Of a DNA stretch of 64,000 bases, positions 1 to 8,137 are shown piece after piece (the stretch's first letter is position 1; every line of letters starts with the position of its first letter). The stretch spans positions 87,501-151,500 of the forward strand of contig NZ_CP064048.1 in NCBI RefSeq assembly GCF_020923495.1, given 5' to 3'. The notes below the pieces were generated by a model, which was not told the DNA's origin, made no database searches, and worked only from the letters and a program-made list of their open reading frames with translations. The stretch comes from Brevibacillus sedimenti (GTDB lineage: Bacteria; Bacillota; Bacilli; Brevibacillales; Brevibacillaceae). Position numbers and translations under genes: made by a program.

Positions 1-1
1 G

Positions 2-256
2 TTGAAAATGGAGGCAATACGATTGCATGTAGAGGAGAAGTGGACATACAGACGTATCACTGAGCATTTAGGAATCCAGGATAAGGATCGAGTAAAAAAA
101 TGGATGCGGAAATACAAACAACTTGGGGAGTTCGGTCTTTTGGATCAGCGTGGACGACGTCCAGAGTACATCGATCAAGATCGACATGTGAAAAAATTGA
201 AACGGGAGAACGAAATTCTAAAAAAGTGTTTGGAAATCTGGATGCGGGAGGTGTAA
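2..256 (+). CDS. IS3-family OrfA, helix-turn-helix protein (5' end may be outside window)
   Basis: About 84 residues are visible, beginning at the window edge, so the true start may lie upstream. The N-terminal half has the HTH_23/HTH_28 character of IS3 OrfA proteins (YRRITEHLGI, then RVKKWMRKY). The C-terminal part is a charged leucine-zipper-like helix (HVKKLKRENEILKK). OrfA binds the terminal repeats and, through a -1 frameshift, provides the DNA-binding half of the OrfAB transposase. The stop codon is at 254-256, about 28 bases after the slippery heptamer. Confidence 0.85.
   Translation: MKMEAIRLHVEEKWTYRRITEHLGIQDKDRVKKWMRKYKQLGEFGLLDQRGRRPEYIDQDRHVKKLKRENEILKKCLEIWMREV
220..226 (+). 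other. Programmed -1 ribosomal frameshift site (A AAA AAG)
   Basis: The heptamer AAAAAAG is phased A_AAA_AAG in the orfA frame, the canonical IS3-family slippery site. A -1 slip moves ribosomes exactly into the orfB frame. A GGGAGGTG sequence just downstream (about 245-252) could act as the orfB ribosome-binding site. Confidence 0.85.
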
Positions 257-273
257 GAAAAAAGTATCGTGTG

Positions 274-1119
274 ATGGAGAATGTGGCAGCATTGTACCCG
301 ATTACCGAACTCTCCAAACTTCTTGGTGTATCGAGGAGTGGGTATTATCGATATCTTGCACAGAAGGAGTGGGATAGAGACGGAGAACTGAAACAGCAGA
401 TTCAAACCATCTATGATGAACGAAAAGGAATATATGGGTATCGAAGAATTCAAGCGGAACTCCTTCGTCAATACGGCAAGGTTGTGAATCATAAGAAGGT
501 GTTACGGCTCATGCAAATTCTTGGGCTGAAAGCCATTATTCGTGGCAAACGAGCGTATCGGAGCACGTATCGAGCGGCTGAATCAGATGGTCGTGTTGCC
601 GAAAATTTGTTGAAGCGTGACTTCACAGCCGAGAAACCGAACCAGAAGTGGGTCACCGATGTTACCCAGTTTCGTGTAGGAGATCAACGTATCTTCTTAT
701 CTACGATTAAAGACTTGTTTCACAACGAAATCGTGGCGCACCATGTGAGCTTACACAATGACAATGTCCTTGTCCTAGAGACGTTTCGGAAAGCATTTGA
801 AAAGCATAAGGACGTGACTGGACTGATCGTACACAGCGATCAAGGCTTCCAGTACACGTCCCATGCATACCACGACATGCTGCAAAAGGTTGGCGCCCGA
901 ATCAGCATGTCCCGAAGGGGCAATTGTTTAGACAATTCCCCTATGGAGAGTTTCTTCTCGCACTTAAAGGCAGAAGCTCTCTATCCTTATGATATTCGAA
1001 GTTTGGATGAGGCGCAAAGACGAATTGAGGAGTACATTCGTTTTTACAATGAGGAGCGTTTGCAAATCAAATTAAATAAGCTGACGCCAGTCGAGTACAG
1101 GCGTCAGCATGCGGCCTAA
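274..1119 (+). CDS. IS3-family OrfB transposase, DDE catalytic domain
   Basis: This is the catalytic half of an IS3-family transposase. The HTH_21-like region (KGIYGYRRIQAEL) is followed by an rve integrase core. The DDE residues are visible in KWVTDVTQF, VHSDQGFQY and SPMESFFSHLK, with the last Glu in the usual spacing. The ATG at 274 gives a stand-alone OrfB of 281 residues, and the frame is open upstream to the frameshift heptamer, so the active protein is probably the OrfAB fusion. No internal stop is present. Confidence 0.9.
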   Translation: MENVAALYPITELSKLLGVSRSGYYRYLAQKEWDRDGELKQQIQTIYDERKGIYGYRRIQAELLRQYGKVVNHKKVLRLMQILGLKAIIRGKRAYRSTYRAAESDGRVAENLLKRDFTAEKPNQKWVTDVTQFRVGDQRIFLSTIKDLFHNEIVAHHVSLHNDNVLVLETFRKAFEKHKDVTGLIVHSDQGFQYTSHAYHDMLQKVGARISMSRRGNCLDNSPMESFFSHLKAEALYPYDIRSLDEAQRRIEEYIRFYNEERLQIKLNKLTPVEYRRQHAA

Positions 1120-1201
1120 CGGCCGGGGGTTTTTTAAGTGTCTACAAAATGGGGTCTTGACCATCTGTGAAGGGGTCTTGTTTGGTGTGTTGATACAAAT
1201 C

Positions 1202-1975
1202 CTAATCCATGCCGACTGACACGCGTGTCGTCAGCGTGCCGATACCTTCCACTGTCACGGAAATCTCGTCTCCCGGGTGCAGTTCACCCGCTCCCGCAGG
1301 CGTACCAGTCAACATTACATCACCCGGAAGCAGCGTCACGACGGAGGATACCGCCTCCAGCAACCGAGGGATGGAGAAGATCATCTGCTTGGTGCTGGAA
1401 TCCTGCCGCACCTCCCCATTGACGCGGGTCACGATGCGCAAATCGGCGTAATCCAGCTTGGCGGCGATCGCCGGTCCCAATGCACAAATCGAGTCCGTTT
1501 CCCCTGTTTTCGTCTGCTGCCCGCCGTGCTGCTGCACACCGGCAACGTCAATCGCACAGGTAAACCCGAGAATGTACTCGTCGGCTTCTTCCGCAGTGAT
1601 GTGACGCGCCTCTTTTTTGATAACGACAGCCAGTCCCCCTCCAAATTGAAGGGAGTAAGGCCGTCCTGGGAACACAAGCGACTCGTCCGGTCCAGCCAGC
1701 TGAACGGAAGGCTTCACAGCAATCGCCGGTTCCGCCGCAGGTTGAATCCCCATCTCTTCCGCGCGGTCCCGGTAGTTGAGACCGATGCTGACCACTTTGC
1801 TCGGGGTGCAGGGCGTTTTCAGCACGATCTCGTCAAGCGGCAGTTCCAGACCCGTCATGATGGGCTTGGCCGCTTTCACTTTGTAGATGTCTCCTTCAAT
1901 CACCCGCACCTTGTTTTCCGATTCCACCATCCAGCCATGCTTGACCTTGCCGTTTCGTTCATAGCGGATGATCAT
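1202..1975 (-). CDS. Fumarylacetoacetate hydrolase-family protein, metal site degenerate
   Basis: The 257-residue protein has the FAH/FAHD fold: a small N-terminal domain, then the C-terminal beta-roll with KPSVQLAGPDESL, LGFTCAIDVAG, ALGPAIAAK and MLTGTPAGAGEL. FAH-family enzymes cleave or decarboxylate acylpyruvates and related oxo-acids with a divalent metal held by a Glu-x-Glu pair and Asp. The usual YEGELAVVIG segment reads FGGGLAVVIK, so both metal-binding glutamates are glycine, and the usual TARD-Q stretch is also lost. The fold is clear, but normal hydrolase activity is doubtful. The start follows GGGAGGGGAAGCCC. It lies downstream of thiI on the same strand. Confidence 0.8.
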   Translation of the reverse strand: MIIRYERNGKVKHGWMVESENKVRVIEGDIYKVKAAKPIMTGLELPLDEIVLKTPCTPSKVVSIGLNYRDRAEEMGIQPAAEPAIAVKPSVQLAGPDESLVFPGRPYSLQFGGGLAVVIKKEARHITAEEADEYILGFTCAIDVAGVQQHGGQQTKTGETDSICALGPAIAAKLDYADLRIVTRVNGEVRQDSSTKQMIFSIPRLLEAVSSVVTLLPGDVMLTGTPAGAGELHPGDEISVTVEGIGTLTTRVSVGMD

Positions 1976-2033
1976 GGGCTTCCCCTCCCTGGATTGATTC
2001 CGTCGCTCATATCTGTCTTTTGCCGCTTTAGCT

Positions 2034-3233
2034 TTAGAACAGGTCGGTTGCCGCTTCCCGCGGCTCCGCCGTAATTTCCTCGATTACGGTGCGGTTTACG
2101 GCGTCCTCCACCAACGCCGCCACGTCCAGTTTTTCCTCGAACCGCTCTGCTACATGCGGTTTGGGCCGGGTCACCGGATTTTTCGGCGTAAAAATGGTGC
2201 AGCAGTCTTCGTACGGCAAAATGGACAGCTCGTACGTATCAATCCGCCGGGCAATGTCGGTGATCTCTGTCTTGTCCATCCCGATCAGCGGACGCAAAAT
2301 CGGAATCGAGACGACCTTGTTGATCGTGTTCATGCTCTCCAGCGTCTGGGACGCTACCTGGCCCAGGCTTTCACCGGTCGCCAGCGCCAAGGCACCGGTT
2401 CTGGCGGCAACCTGCTCGGCAATCCGCATCATGAATCGGCGCATGATGGTGATCAGGTAGTCTTCCGGACACTTCTCGCGAATGGCCGTCTGAATCTCCG
2501 TAAACGGAACGACGTGCAGCCGCACGGTCCCGCCCCAGAGGGCCAGCTTTTGGGCCAGATCGCGGACTTTTTGCAGGGCCCGTTCGCTGGTAAACGGATA
2601 GCTGTGGAAGTGAATCGCTTCCAGGGTGACACCCCGCTTCATCATCTTCCAGCCGGCAACCGGGCTGTCAATCCCGCCGGAGAGCAAGAGCAGCACCTTG
2701 CCGCCGGAGCCGACCGGCAGACCGCCGGGACCGGGAATCGTCTCACAACTGATATACGTGCCCTCGGCGCGAATCTCAATGTTCACGACTGCTTCCGGTT
2801 GGTGAACATCCACCTTGATTTCCGGGATGTTGCGCAAAATATGCGTTCCCACCATGCGGCTTACTTCCATCGACTGTTTCGGGAAACGCTTGTCCGCGCG
2901 GCGGGTCTCCACCCGAAACGTTTTCGGCTGCGGCTGCAGATGGCGGATCAGCTCCAACGCCTTCGCCTTGATCGCCTGTTCATCCGGCTCCACCTGAACG
3001 GTGGGGCTGATGGAGGAGATGCCGAATACACGGCGCAGCCGCTCCACCACCGCATGGGCGTCCTCTCCGTGCAGTTCCACGTACATGCGGCCGTAGTTTC
3101 GGCGCACCTTGATGTTGGCAAACGGGCGCAGCACGCTTTTGACGCTCTGTACCAAGGCTGCTTCAAACAAATCGCGATTCCGGCCTTTCAACGCCAGTTC
3201 GCCGTAACGAATCAAAATGACATCGTACTTCAT
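2034..3233 (-). CDS. thiI: tRNA 4-thiouridine synthase ThiI
   Basis: ThiI adenylates U8 of tRNA and transfers sulfur to make 4-thiouridine, and in many bacteria also feeds sulfur to thiamin thiazole synthesis. The 399-residue protein has an N-terminal ferredoxin-like/THUMP region (RADKRFPKQSMEVSRMVG) and a PP-loop ATPase (LLLLSGGIDSPVAGW). It ends without the C-terminal rhodanese domain of the E. coli protein, as is usual in Bacillales. The start is preceded by AAAGGAGCAAACC. Directly upstream on the same strand is a cysteine desulfurase, the expected sulfur donor, 18 bases away, so the two genes form an operon like B. subtilis nifZ-thiI. Confidence 0.95.
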   Translation of the reverse strand: MKYDVILIRYGELALKGRNRDLFEAALVQSVKSVLRPFANIKVRRNYGRMYVELHGEDAHAVVERLRRVFGISSISPTVQVEPDEQAIKAKALELIRHLQPQPKTFRVETRRADKRFPKQSMEVSRMVGTHILRNIPEIKVDVHQPEAVVNIEIRAEGTYISCETIPGPGGLPVGSGGKVLLLLSGGIDSPVAGWKMMKRGVTLEAIHFHSYPFTSERALQKVRDLAQKLALWGGTVRLHVVPFTEIQTAIREKCPEDYLITIMRRFMMRIAEQVAARTGALALATGESLGQVASQTLESMNTINKVVSIPILRPLIGMDKTEITDIARRIDTYELSILPYEDCCTIFTPKNPVTRPKPHVAERFEEKLDVAALVEDAVNRTVIEEITAEPREAATDLF

Positions 3234-3251
3234 GGTTTGCTCCTTTACATG

Positions 3252-4403
3252 TTACGCTTTTGCTTTCATATGGGGACGGATGCTGGCGACACACTCAGAA
3301 GCGGCAGCAACAAATGCCCGCGCCTCCTCAATGGTGTTCTCCCGTCCCACGCTGATGCGAATGGCCGACAGTGCCCGCTCCCTGTCCTGCAGAGCGGCCA
3401 TCAATACCCGGCTGGGCTCGTTTGCCTTGGAGGAGCAGGCTGATTTGGTGGAAACGAGGTAGCCTCGTTCCTCCAGCGCGTGCAGCAGCACTTCCGCCTT
3501 CATCCCGGGAAACGAGACGTTGACGATGTGAGGGGCCGCTCCCTCGCTTGGCGTGTTGACGACGCATCCGGGAATCTCGGCCAATCCCTGCCGCAGCACC
3601 TGGGTGATGGACGCCAGCCGGGCGGGTTCTTCCGGCCCCATCTCTTCCAGCAATCGGATTGCTTTGGCCATGCCGGCGATGGCTGGCAGATTCTCCGTTC
3701 CGGAGCGGAAACCACCCTCCTGCCCCCCGCCCATCAACAGCGGCTGGAGAATCAATCCCTCCCGTTTGTACAGGATGCCGACGCCACGCGGTCCGTAAAA
3801 TTTATGGGCCGATACGCTGAGCAGGTCGATGCCCCACTCCTTCAGGCGAATCGGCAGTTTGCCGACGCTTTGCACGGCGTCGACGTGGAACAGAATTTTC
3901 GGGTGCTGCTTCAGCAGGGCGCCGATCTCGGCGATGGGCTGCACCGTCCCCAACTCGTTGTTTACGTGCATGACGGAAACGAGAATGGTATCCGACCGGA
4001 TCGCCCGTTTCAGGTCTTCCACAGAGACACGACCCGCGCTGTCAACCGGCAAATACGTAACGGAAAAACCGAACTCTTCCAACTGCTTGCATACATCATA
4101 GACGGCAGGGTGCTCCACGCTCGTCGTAATGATATGTCTTCCCCGGCTCTGAAACTGCATGGCCACACCTTTGATCGCAGCGTTGTTGCTCTCGGTGCCG
4201 CCGGACGTAAAGATGATTTCCGACGGTTTGCACCCGAGGAAACGGGCGGCTACCGCGCGTGCCTGCTTCAGGATGTTCTCTGCTTCGAGCCCTTTTTGAT
4301 GCAGCGAGGACGGATTCCCATAGTAGGTCTCCATCGCCCGTTTGACCACCTCAACCACCTGCGGATGAGGACGAGTCGTGGCGCTGTTGTCCAAATAAAT
4401 CAC
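3252..4403 (-). CDS. nifZ: Cysteine desulfurase (NifZ/IscS-like)
   Basis: A PLP enzyme of aminotransferase class V that takes sulfur from cysteine as an enzyme persulfide. Visible marks are YLDNSATT at the N-terminus, the TSGGTESNN phosphate-binding loop, HVDAVQS, the PLP lysine in SAHKFYGPRG and the catalytic cysteine loop STKSACSS. I chose the GTG at 4403 (VIYLDNSATT) because AGGAAGG lies 8 bases upstream; an in-frame TTG at 4436 would add eleven atypical residues. It is paired with thiI immediately downstream, so it probably serves tRNA 4-thiouridylation rather than general Fe-S assembly. Confidence 0.92.
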   Translation of the reverse strand: MIYLDNSATTRPHPQVVEVVKRAMETYYGNPSSLHQKGLEAENILKQARAVAARFLGCKPSEIIFTSGGTESNNAAIKGVAMQFQSRGRHIITTSVEHPAVYDVCKQLEEFGFSVTYLPVDSAGRVSVEDLKRAIRSDTILVSVMHVNNELGTVQPIAEIGALLKQHPKILFHVDAVQSVGKLPIRLKEWGIDLLSVSAHKFYGPRGVGILYKREGLILQPLLMGGGQEGGFRSGTENLPAIAGMAKAIRLLEEMGPEEPARLASITQVLRQGLAEIPGCVVNTPSEGAAPHIVNVSFPGMKAEVLLHALEERGYLVSTKSACSSKANEPSRVLMAALQDRERALSAIRISVGRENTIEEARAFVAAASECVASIRPHMKAKA

Positions 4404-4605
4404 CAGTCCACACCTTCCTGAGGGCTGTTCGCCCAAAGTCTACTTTTCATCATAACACGACAGTTCCGATCAACATATAGCCGGGAGCATACTTCCCCTT
4501 ATTTTCTCCCACTTTTCGGCGGGGAACAACGCCGGGGAGAAAAAAGCGGCAAAAACCTTCACAAATTGTTCACAAACACAAGCGCTTACATTGGCAGGCG
4601 GGCTC

Positions 4606-4634
4606 TTTACACAGCAATGTCCATTCGTTAGAAT
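4606..4634 (+). promoter_or_regulatory. SigA-type promoter for the 48-residue coiled-coil gene
   Basis: TTTACA at 4606-4611 and TAGAAT at 4629-4634 are separated by 17 bases and lie about 45 bases upstream of the ATG at 4678. Confidence 0.65.
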
Positions 4635-4677
4635 AGTCAATAAATTTAGAGAACGAGAAGCGAAGGAGAGAAGCACC

Positions 4678-4824
4678 ATGACAACACGGACAATGGAGAT
4701 GGAAGAGAAAATCCGCAAAATGGAGGCAGAACTGAGAAGGCTGCGTGCCGAATTGGCGAAGCTGGGCAGCAAGCAGTCTGATGAAACGGTGACGGTCTAC
4801 CTGAACGAGGTGTACAACGGGTGA
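4678..4824 (+). CDS. Small coiled-coil protein of unknown function (48 aa)
   Basis: This short gene starts at an ATG preceded by GAAGGAGAG at a good distance and has its own promoter and terminator. The product is almost entirely charged helix with a heptad pattern (MEEKIRKMEAELRRLRAEL), followed by a short polar C-terminus ending YLNEVYNG. There is no signal peptide or membrane segment. It stands alone between divergent nifZ and the convergent small gene at 4930-5019. I do not recognise the family, and a dimeric helical protein is all that can be inferred. Confidence 0.7.
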   Translation: MTTRTMEMEEKIRKMEAELRRLRAELAKLGSKQSDETVTVYLNEVYNG

Positions 4825-4855
4825 ACCTTTGCCTTTGCCTTAGCCTTACCTGCCA

Positions 4856-4900
4856 GCGTGGAAGAAGCACGACTGTTTGTGCCGACTTCCACGCTTTTTT
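4856..4900 (+). terminator. Rho-independent terminator
   Basis: GCGTGGAAG (4856-4864) pairs with CTTCCACGC (4886-4894) and is followed by TTTTTT. It ends the 48-residue gene. Confidence 0.8.
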
Positions 4901-4929
4901 ACGCCTTCGCCCCGGTCAATGATTTCCCC

Positions 4930-5019
4930 TTACCGCCTCACGCTCCGCCAGTATGCGTACCCGATCAGTATCAGCAACCCGACGATCGTCGCGATTACAT
5001 ATGCAAACTTTGCCGCCAT
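4930..5019 (-). CDS. Single-span membrane miniprotein (29 aa)
   Basis: A minus-strand ATG at 5019 has GCGAGGT 7-8 bases upstream and opens a 29-codon frame. The product starts MAAKF, has one hydrophobic helix (about residues 6-22: AYVIATIVGLLILIGYA) and ends in a basic tail (YWRSVRR), so it should sit in the membrane with its C-terminus inside. It lies downstream of dapF on the same strand but after the dapF terminator, so it may have its own promoter. No family is recognised. Confidence 0.55.
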   Translation of the reverse strand: MAAKFAYVIATIVGLLILIGYAYWRSVRR

Positions 5020-5079
5020 CAGAGTACCTCGCTTTAGCTTTTATTCCGTAGTATGCGCATGTGCGGCTGTTCCTTTGCC

Positions 5080-5113
5080 AAAAAAGCCGTCCCCTATGTA
5101 ATAAAGGGACGGC
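5080..5113 (-). terminator. dapF terminator
   Basis: On the minus strand GCCGTCCC pairs with GGGACGGC and is followed by TTTTTT, 27 bases after the dapF stop codon. Confidence 0.85.
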
Positions 5114-5140
5114 CTCGGCCAACGATTTATGCTTTTTAAG

Positions 5141-6004
5141 TCAGCCTGTATACGGAAGCGAACCGTGATAAACGCCGGAATATACCTCTGTTGCAGGGCC
5201 GGTCATGTACACGCGGTTGTCGCTCTCCCGCCATTCGACCACCAAATCCCCGCCCGCCAGATGTACAGTTACAGTCCGGTCGGTCAAGCCGCTGAGGCTG
5301 GCAGCCACCGCCGCTGCACACGCTCCCGTGCCGCAGGCGAGCGTCACTCCCGAACCGCGTTCCCAGACGCGGAACAGCACTTCCTGCCGGTTCAGCACCT
5401 GAATGAACTCCACATTGGTGCGCTCGGGGAACCACTCGTGCCGCTCGATGACCGGTCCGTACTTCACCACGTCCGCTTCGTTCAGCTCATCGACAATCAG
5501 CACGGCGTGAGGATTGCCCATCGAGACGGCAGTCATCGTAAACGTGCGGCCGTCGATGGTGAGCGGCTGGCCGATCACTCGTTCCCCCGGCTCTCCGGTC
5601 ATGGGAATGGCCGACCGGACAAATTGCGGTTCCCCCATGTCAATGGTCACCAGCTCCACCTTGCCGTCGACGCCCACCGTTACGGACGGAGTGACGATGC
5701 CGCCCAGCGTTTCTACGGAAAACGACGTCTTGTCCGTCAATCCGTGGTCGTACACGTATTTGCTCACGCAGCGCAGGCCGTTGCCGCAGTTTTTCGCTTC
5801 GCTGCCGTCGTTGTTGAAGACCCGCATGCGAAAGTCAGCCTGCTCCGAGGGCATGATCAGAATCAAACCGTCACTGCCGATGCCAAAGTTGCGGTCGCTG
5901 ACCCGCCGTGCCAGTTCCGGCAGATCCACGCCCGTCAGCGGTTCGGAAAAACAGTCCACGTATACGTAGTCGTTGCCCAGTCCGTGCATTTTGGTAAATT
6001 TCAT
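5141..6004 (-). CDS. dapF: Diaminopimelate epimerase
   Basis: DapF converts LL- to meso-diaminopimelate for lysine and peptidoglycan synthesis. The 287-residue protein begins MKFTKMHGLGNDY, the conserved family start. Both active-site cysteines are visible, in NCGNGLRC and LACGTGACAA, together with RNFGIGSDG. Length is normal for the family. The ATG at 6004 follows GAGGGGCGAACC; the frame stays open far upstream but that stretch is not protein-like and overlaps the divergent DUF84 gene. Confidence 0.95.
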   Translation of the reverse strand: MKFTKMHGLGNDYVYVDCFSEPLTGVDLPELARRVSDRNFGIGSDGLILIMPSEQADFRMRVFNNDGSEAKNCGNGLRCVSKYVYDHGLTDKTSFSVETLGGIVTPSVTVGVDGKVELVTIDMGEPQFVRSAIPMTGEPGERVIGQPLTIDGRTFTMTAVSMGNPHAVLIVDELNEADVVKYGPVIERHEWFPERTNVEFIQVLNRQEVLFRVWERGSGVTLACGTGACAAAVAASLSGLTDRTVTVHLAGGDLVVEWRESDNRVYMTGPATEVYSGVYHGSLPYTG

Positions 6005-6122
6005 GGTTCGCCCCTCATTTTTGCTCCGAAATTGTATTTCTCGCTTTATCTTACCACAGAAGCCCTGGACGTGGGGAAGTGGTATACTACCCCTAGCCAA
6101 TCTGCAGCAGGAGGTGTGCGGC

Positions 6123-6654
6123 ATGGATATGTCCGCGCTGCGCTTCGCACTGGGCACAGTCAATCAGGCGAAACGGACAGCAGTCGTGTTGGCGACAGGA
6201 ACGGAACCGATCTGTCTGGCGGTGCCGTCCGGCGTCTCCGCCCAGCCGCTTTCCGAGGAAGAGACGATCACAGGGGCGATCAACCGGGCCAAAGCGGTGT
6301 TGAACCGGGTCCCGAACGCCGACATCGGCTTGGGGCTGGAAGGGGGCTTGACGTTTGACGATCGGTACACGAATCAATGGTATCTGCTCTCCGTCTGCGC
6401 CGCTTGGGACGGCAGGCGGCTTTGCCTGGGCAAGGGACTGTTTTTTCCCATCCCAAACTTGGCGGTGGAACGGATCAAACAGGAAGGCATCGAGCTTCGG
6501 ACGATCATCGACGAGTGGAGCGGCACCACGGGAACCAATCAGCGCGGCGGCGCTTACGGATTGTTGACGGAAGGGACGAATCCGGCGCTCCGAGGTGTTT
6601 CGCGACGCCGTCACCGCCGCCGTCACCCCGTTCGTCTCCGCTTTGTACCGATAA
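6123..6654 (+). pseudogene. DUF84 inosine/xanthosine triphosphatase (YjjX-like), frameshifted near the 3' end
   Basis: DUF84 proteins hydrolyse non-canonical purine NTPs (ITP, XTP) and so clean the nucleotide pool. The gene starts at ATG 6123 after CAGGAGGTG. It has ALGTVNQAKRTAV at the N-terminus, GLEGGL in the middle and GTTGTNQRGGAYGLLTEGT. After TEGT the frame runs into basic low-complexity sequence and through the terminator to about 6761. The neighbouring frame instead gives IRRSEVFRDAV...SALYR and stops at 6654, the expected family C-terminus. One extra A at 6579-6580 explains this, and removing it gives a 176-residue protein. It is either a real mutation or a sequencing error. Confidence 0.8.
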
Positions 6655-6684
6655 GTCCCCGGACGACCGAACCGATCAGACAGG

Positions 6685-6716
6685 AAAAAACCTCTCCGTC
6701 ACCGGAGAGGTTTTTT
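6685..6716. terminator. Bidirectional terminator
   Basis: A symmetrical hairpin, AAAAAACCTCTCCG / CGGAGAGGTTTTTT with a four-base loop, serves both the DUF84 gene and the convergent gene at 6733-7332. Confidence 0.9.
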
Positions 6717-6732
6717 CGACGAGGCGCCACCG

Positions 6733-7332
6733 TCATCGGGCGATGTAATACGGATAGATGATCAGCGCGCCAATAATGGCAATCGCCCCTACGATCATCG
6801 CCCAGACCCCGAGTGTACGAGCGTTTCGCCGGTACGCCAGGTATCCCAGCACCACGCCAATCGGAGCGACGATATACGGGAGCAGAAACAGCGACAGAAT
6901 GGACAAGCCCAATCCTGTCCAACCAATCCCGCTGGCTCCGCCGTCTGCCTGCGTGTCGACGTCGTCAGTGGTACGCGTGTCAGTGGTGGGCGTGTTCCGG
7001 ACGGGTTCGGCAATTTCCGCGGCCGTTTCCACGTCGTTCCCGTTCAGGGTGGAGTCATCCTGGCGGTTGTCCCCCCGTTTCTCCCCTTCCCGGTCTGCCT
7101 GCTGTGTCAGATCGGCTCCTGCCGTGTCCACGTTTTGTTCTCCCAGGTAACGTTCCGTCTGGGAGTAGGGATCATACTGGATGTTCCCTCGGGAACGGGC
7201 GGCATTTTCATCCAACACAGCCCCCATCCAGGAGTCGGCGAACTCGGTATCCCGCTGATCGAACATCTCCGTCAGGCCGTTTTCTCCTTCCTTCTGCTCG
7301 GCATTCACACGCTCGTCTCGATCGTACGCCAT
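6733..7332 (-). CDS. Membrane protein with long acidic N-terminal region and two C-terminal TM helices
   Basis: The product is about 199 residues. The first 125 are hydrophilic, rich in Asp, Glu, Gln and Thr, and probably disordered. The C-terminus has two hydrophobic helices (LGLSILSLFLLPYIVAPIGV and WAMIVGAIAIIGALIIYPYY) separated by LAYRRNART. This resembles DUF4190-type tails, but the assignment is tentative. I chose MAYDRDER at 7332; an upstream in-frame TTG at 7356 is possible. It converges on DUF84, with which it shares a terminator, and has its own promoter region. Confidence 0.65.
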   Translation of the reverse strand: MAYDRDERVNAEQKEGENGLTEMFDQRDTEFADSWMGAVLDENAARSRGNIQYDPYSQTERYLGEQNVDTAGADLTQQADREGEKRGDNRQDDSTLNGNDVETAAEIAEPVRNTPTTDTRTTDDVDTQADGGASGIGWTGLGLSILSLFLLPYIVAPIGVVLGYLAYRRNARTLGVWAMIVGAIAIIGALIIYPYYIAR

Positions 7333-7425
7333 GCCATGCTCAGCCCCTTTTTTCAAAAGGATTGTGATGAAGGAAGTAGCCTTATTCTCTGCCGAGGGTG
7401 TACAATTTAAACTGGAGGCGAGAGG

Positions 7426-8016
7426 ATGAAACCAGAGAACCCCCTAACGATTGGCATCGACATTGACGGCACTGTCACGGAGCCGAGCAGCATTGTCCCT
7501 CTGATGAATGAAAGCTTTGGCAAACAATTGCGATACGAAGACTGTATTGATTACAATCTGGCCACGGTCTACGGGATCAGCGACGAAGTCTTTGCAGACT
7601 GGCTGGACAAGCACGGCGAGCGCCTGTACGACGTCGCCCCTGTCCACGGCGCGGCCGACCGGGTGCTGCGCCAGTGGTACAAGCGGCACAAACTGGTGTA
7701 CATCAGCGCCCGGGAAGCCCGTCATCTGGAGGTCACCACAAAGTGGTTCTCCCGCTATCAGATTCCGTACCACCATATGGATTTGATCGGTTCGCACGAC
7801 AAGCTGGCCGCCGCCCGAAAGTGGCAGGTGGACCTGTTTTTGGAAGACCGGTTGGAAAACGCGCTGCAGCTGGCTGAGGCCCTCTCCATCCCGGTCTTTT
7901 TGTTCGACACTCCGTACAACCAGGGCACGCTCCCCCGTCTGGTGCAACGGGTCACCTCCTGGGAGCAGGTGGACACCCTGGTGGAGCAGCTGGCGCTGGA
8001 AAAGGCCAACGCGTAA
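7426..8016 (+). CDS. HAD-type nucleotidase (NT5C / YqfW-like)
   Basis: A 196-residue HAD-superfamily hydrolase of the 5'-(deoxy)nucleotidase type. The nucleophile motif is GIDIDGTVTEPSS (DxDGT). Motif II is in YISAREARHLE, the Lys is in GSHDKLAAA, and the acidic motif is DLFLEDRLENA. These proteins dephosphorylate nucleoside monophosphates or small phosphates in the cytosol; the substrate cannot be read from the sequence. The start is preceded by GGAGGCGAGAGG. It is a stand-alone gene ended by the hairpin at 8098-8135. Confidence 0.85.
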   Translation: MKPENPLTIGIDIDGTVTEPSSIVPLMNESFGKQLRYEDCIDYNLATVYGISDEVFADWLDKHGERLYDVAPVHGAADRVLRQWYKRHKLVYISAREARHLEVTTKWFSRYQIPYHHMDLIGSHDKLAAARKWQVDLFLEDRLENALQLAEALSIPVFLFDTPYNQGTLPRLVQRVTSWEQVDTLVEQLALEKANA

Positions 8017-8097
8017 AGCGGCCACCCGCTCTACGGTGAGAGTGCCGTTCCCGCTGAGACCGCGGCGATGGGACAGAGTGCGGCCTGCAGCACATGG

Positions 8098-8135
8098 AAA
8101 AAAGACGCATCCCCGGCACGGGATACGTCTTTTTT
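8098..8135. terminator. Bidirectional terminator
   Basis: AAAAAAGACGCATCCC pairs with GGGATACGTCTTTTTT. It lies between the nucleotidase and the convergent DUF1540 gene. Confidence 0.85.
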
Positions 8136-8137
8136 CC

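Larger units (their letters stand above)
1..1163 (+). mobile_element. IS3-family insertion sequence, left end outside window
   Basis: Two overlapping reading frames encode an HTH protein and a DDE transposase, the IS3-family plan. The right terminal sequence runs 1139-1163 and ends ...GGTCTTGACCA. A hairpin ending in a T-run (about 1113-1135) lies just inside this end and would stop outward transcription. The left inverted repeat and target duplication cannot be seen because the window starts inside orfA. The last frame is intact, so the copy may be active. Confidence 0.9.

Noticed and set aside
1277-2074. Long plus-strand frame opposite the FAH gene
   Set aside because: Antisense shadow of a clear gene; the translation is Arg- and His-rich low-complexity sequence with no ribosome-binding site.
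3480-4421. 313-residue frame antisense to the cysteine desulfurase
   Set aside because: Shadow frame in GC-rich DNA; the opposite strand has all motifs of the enzyme.
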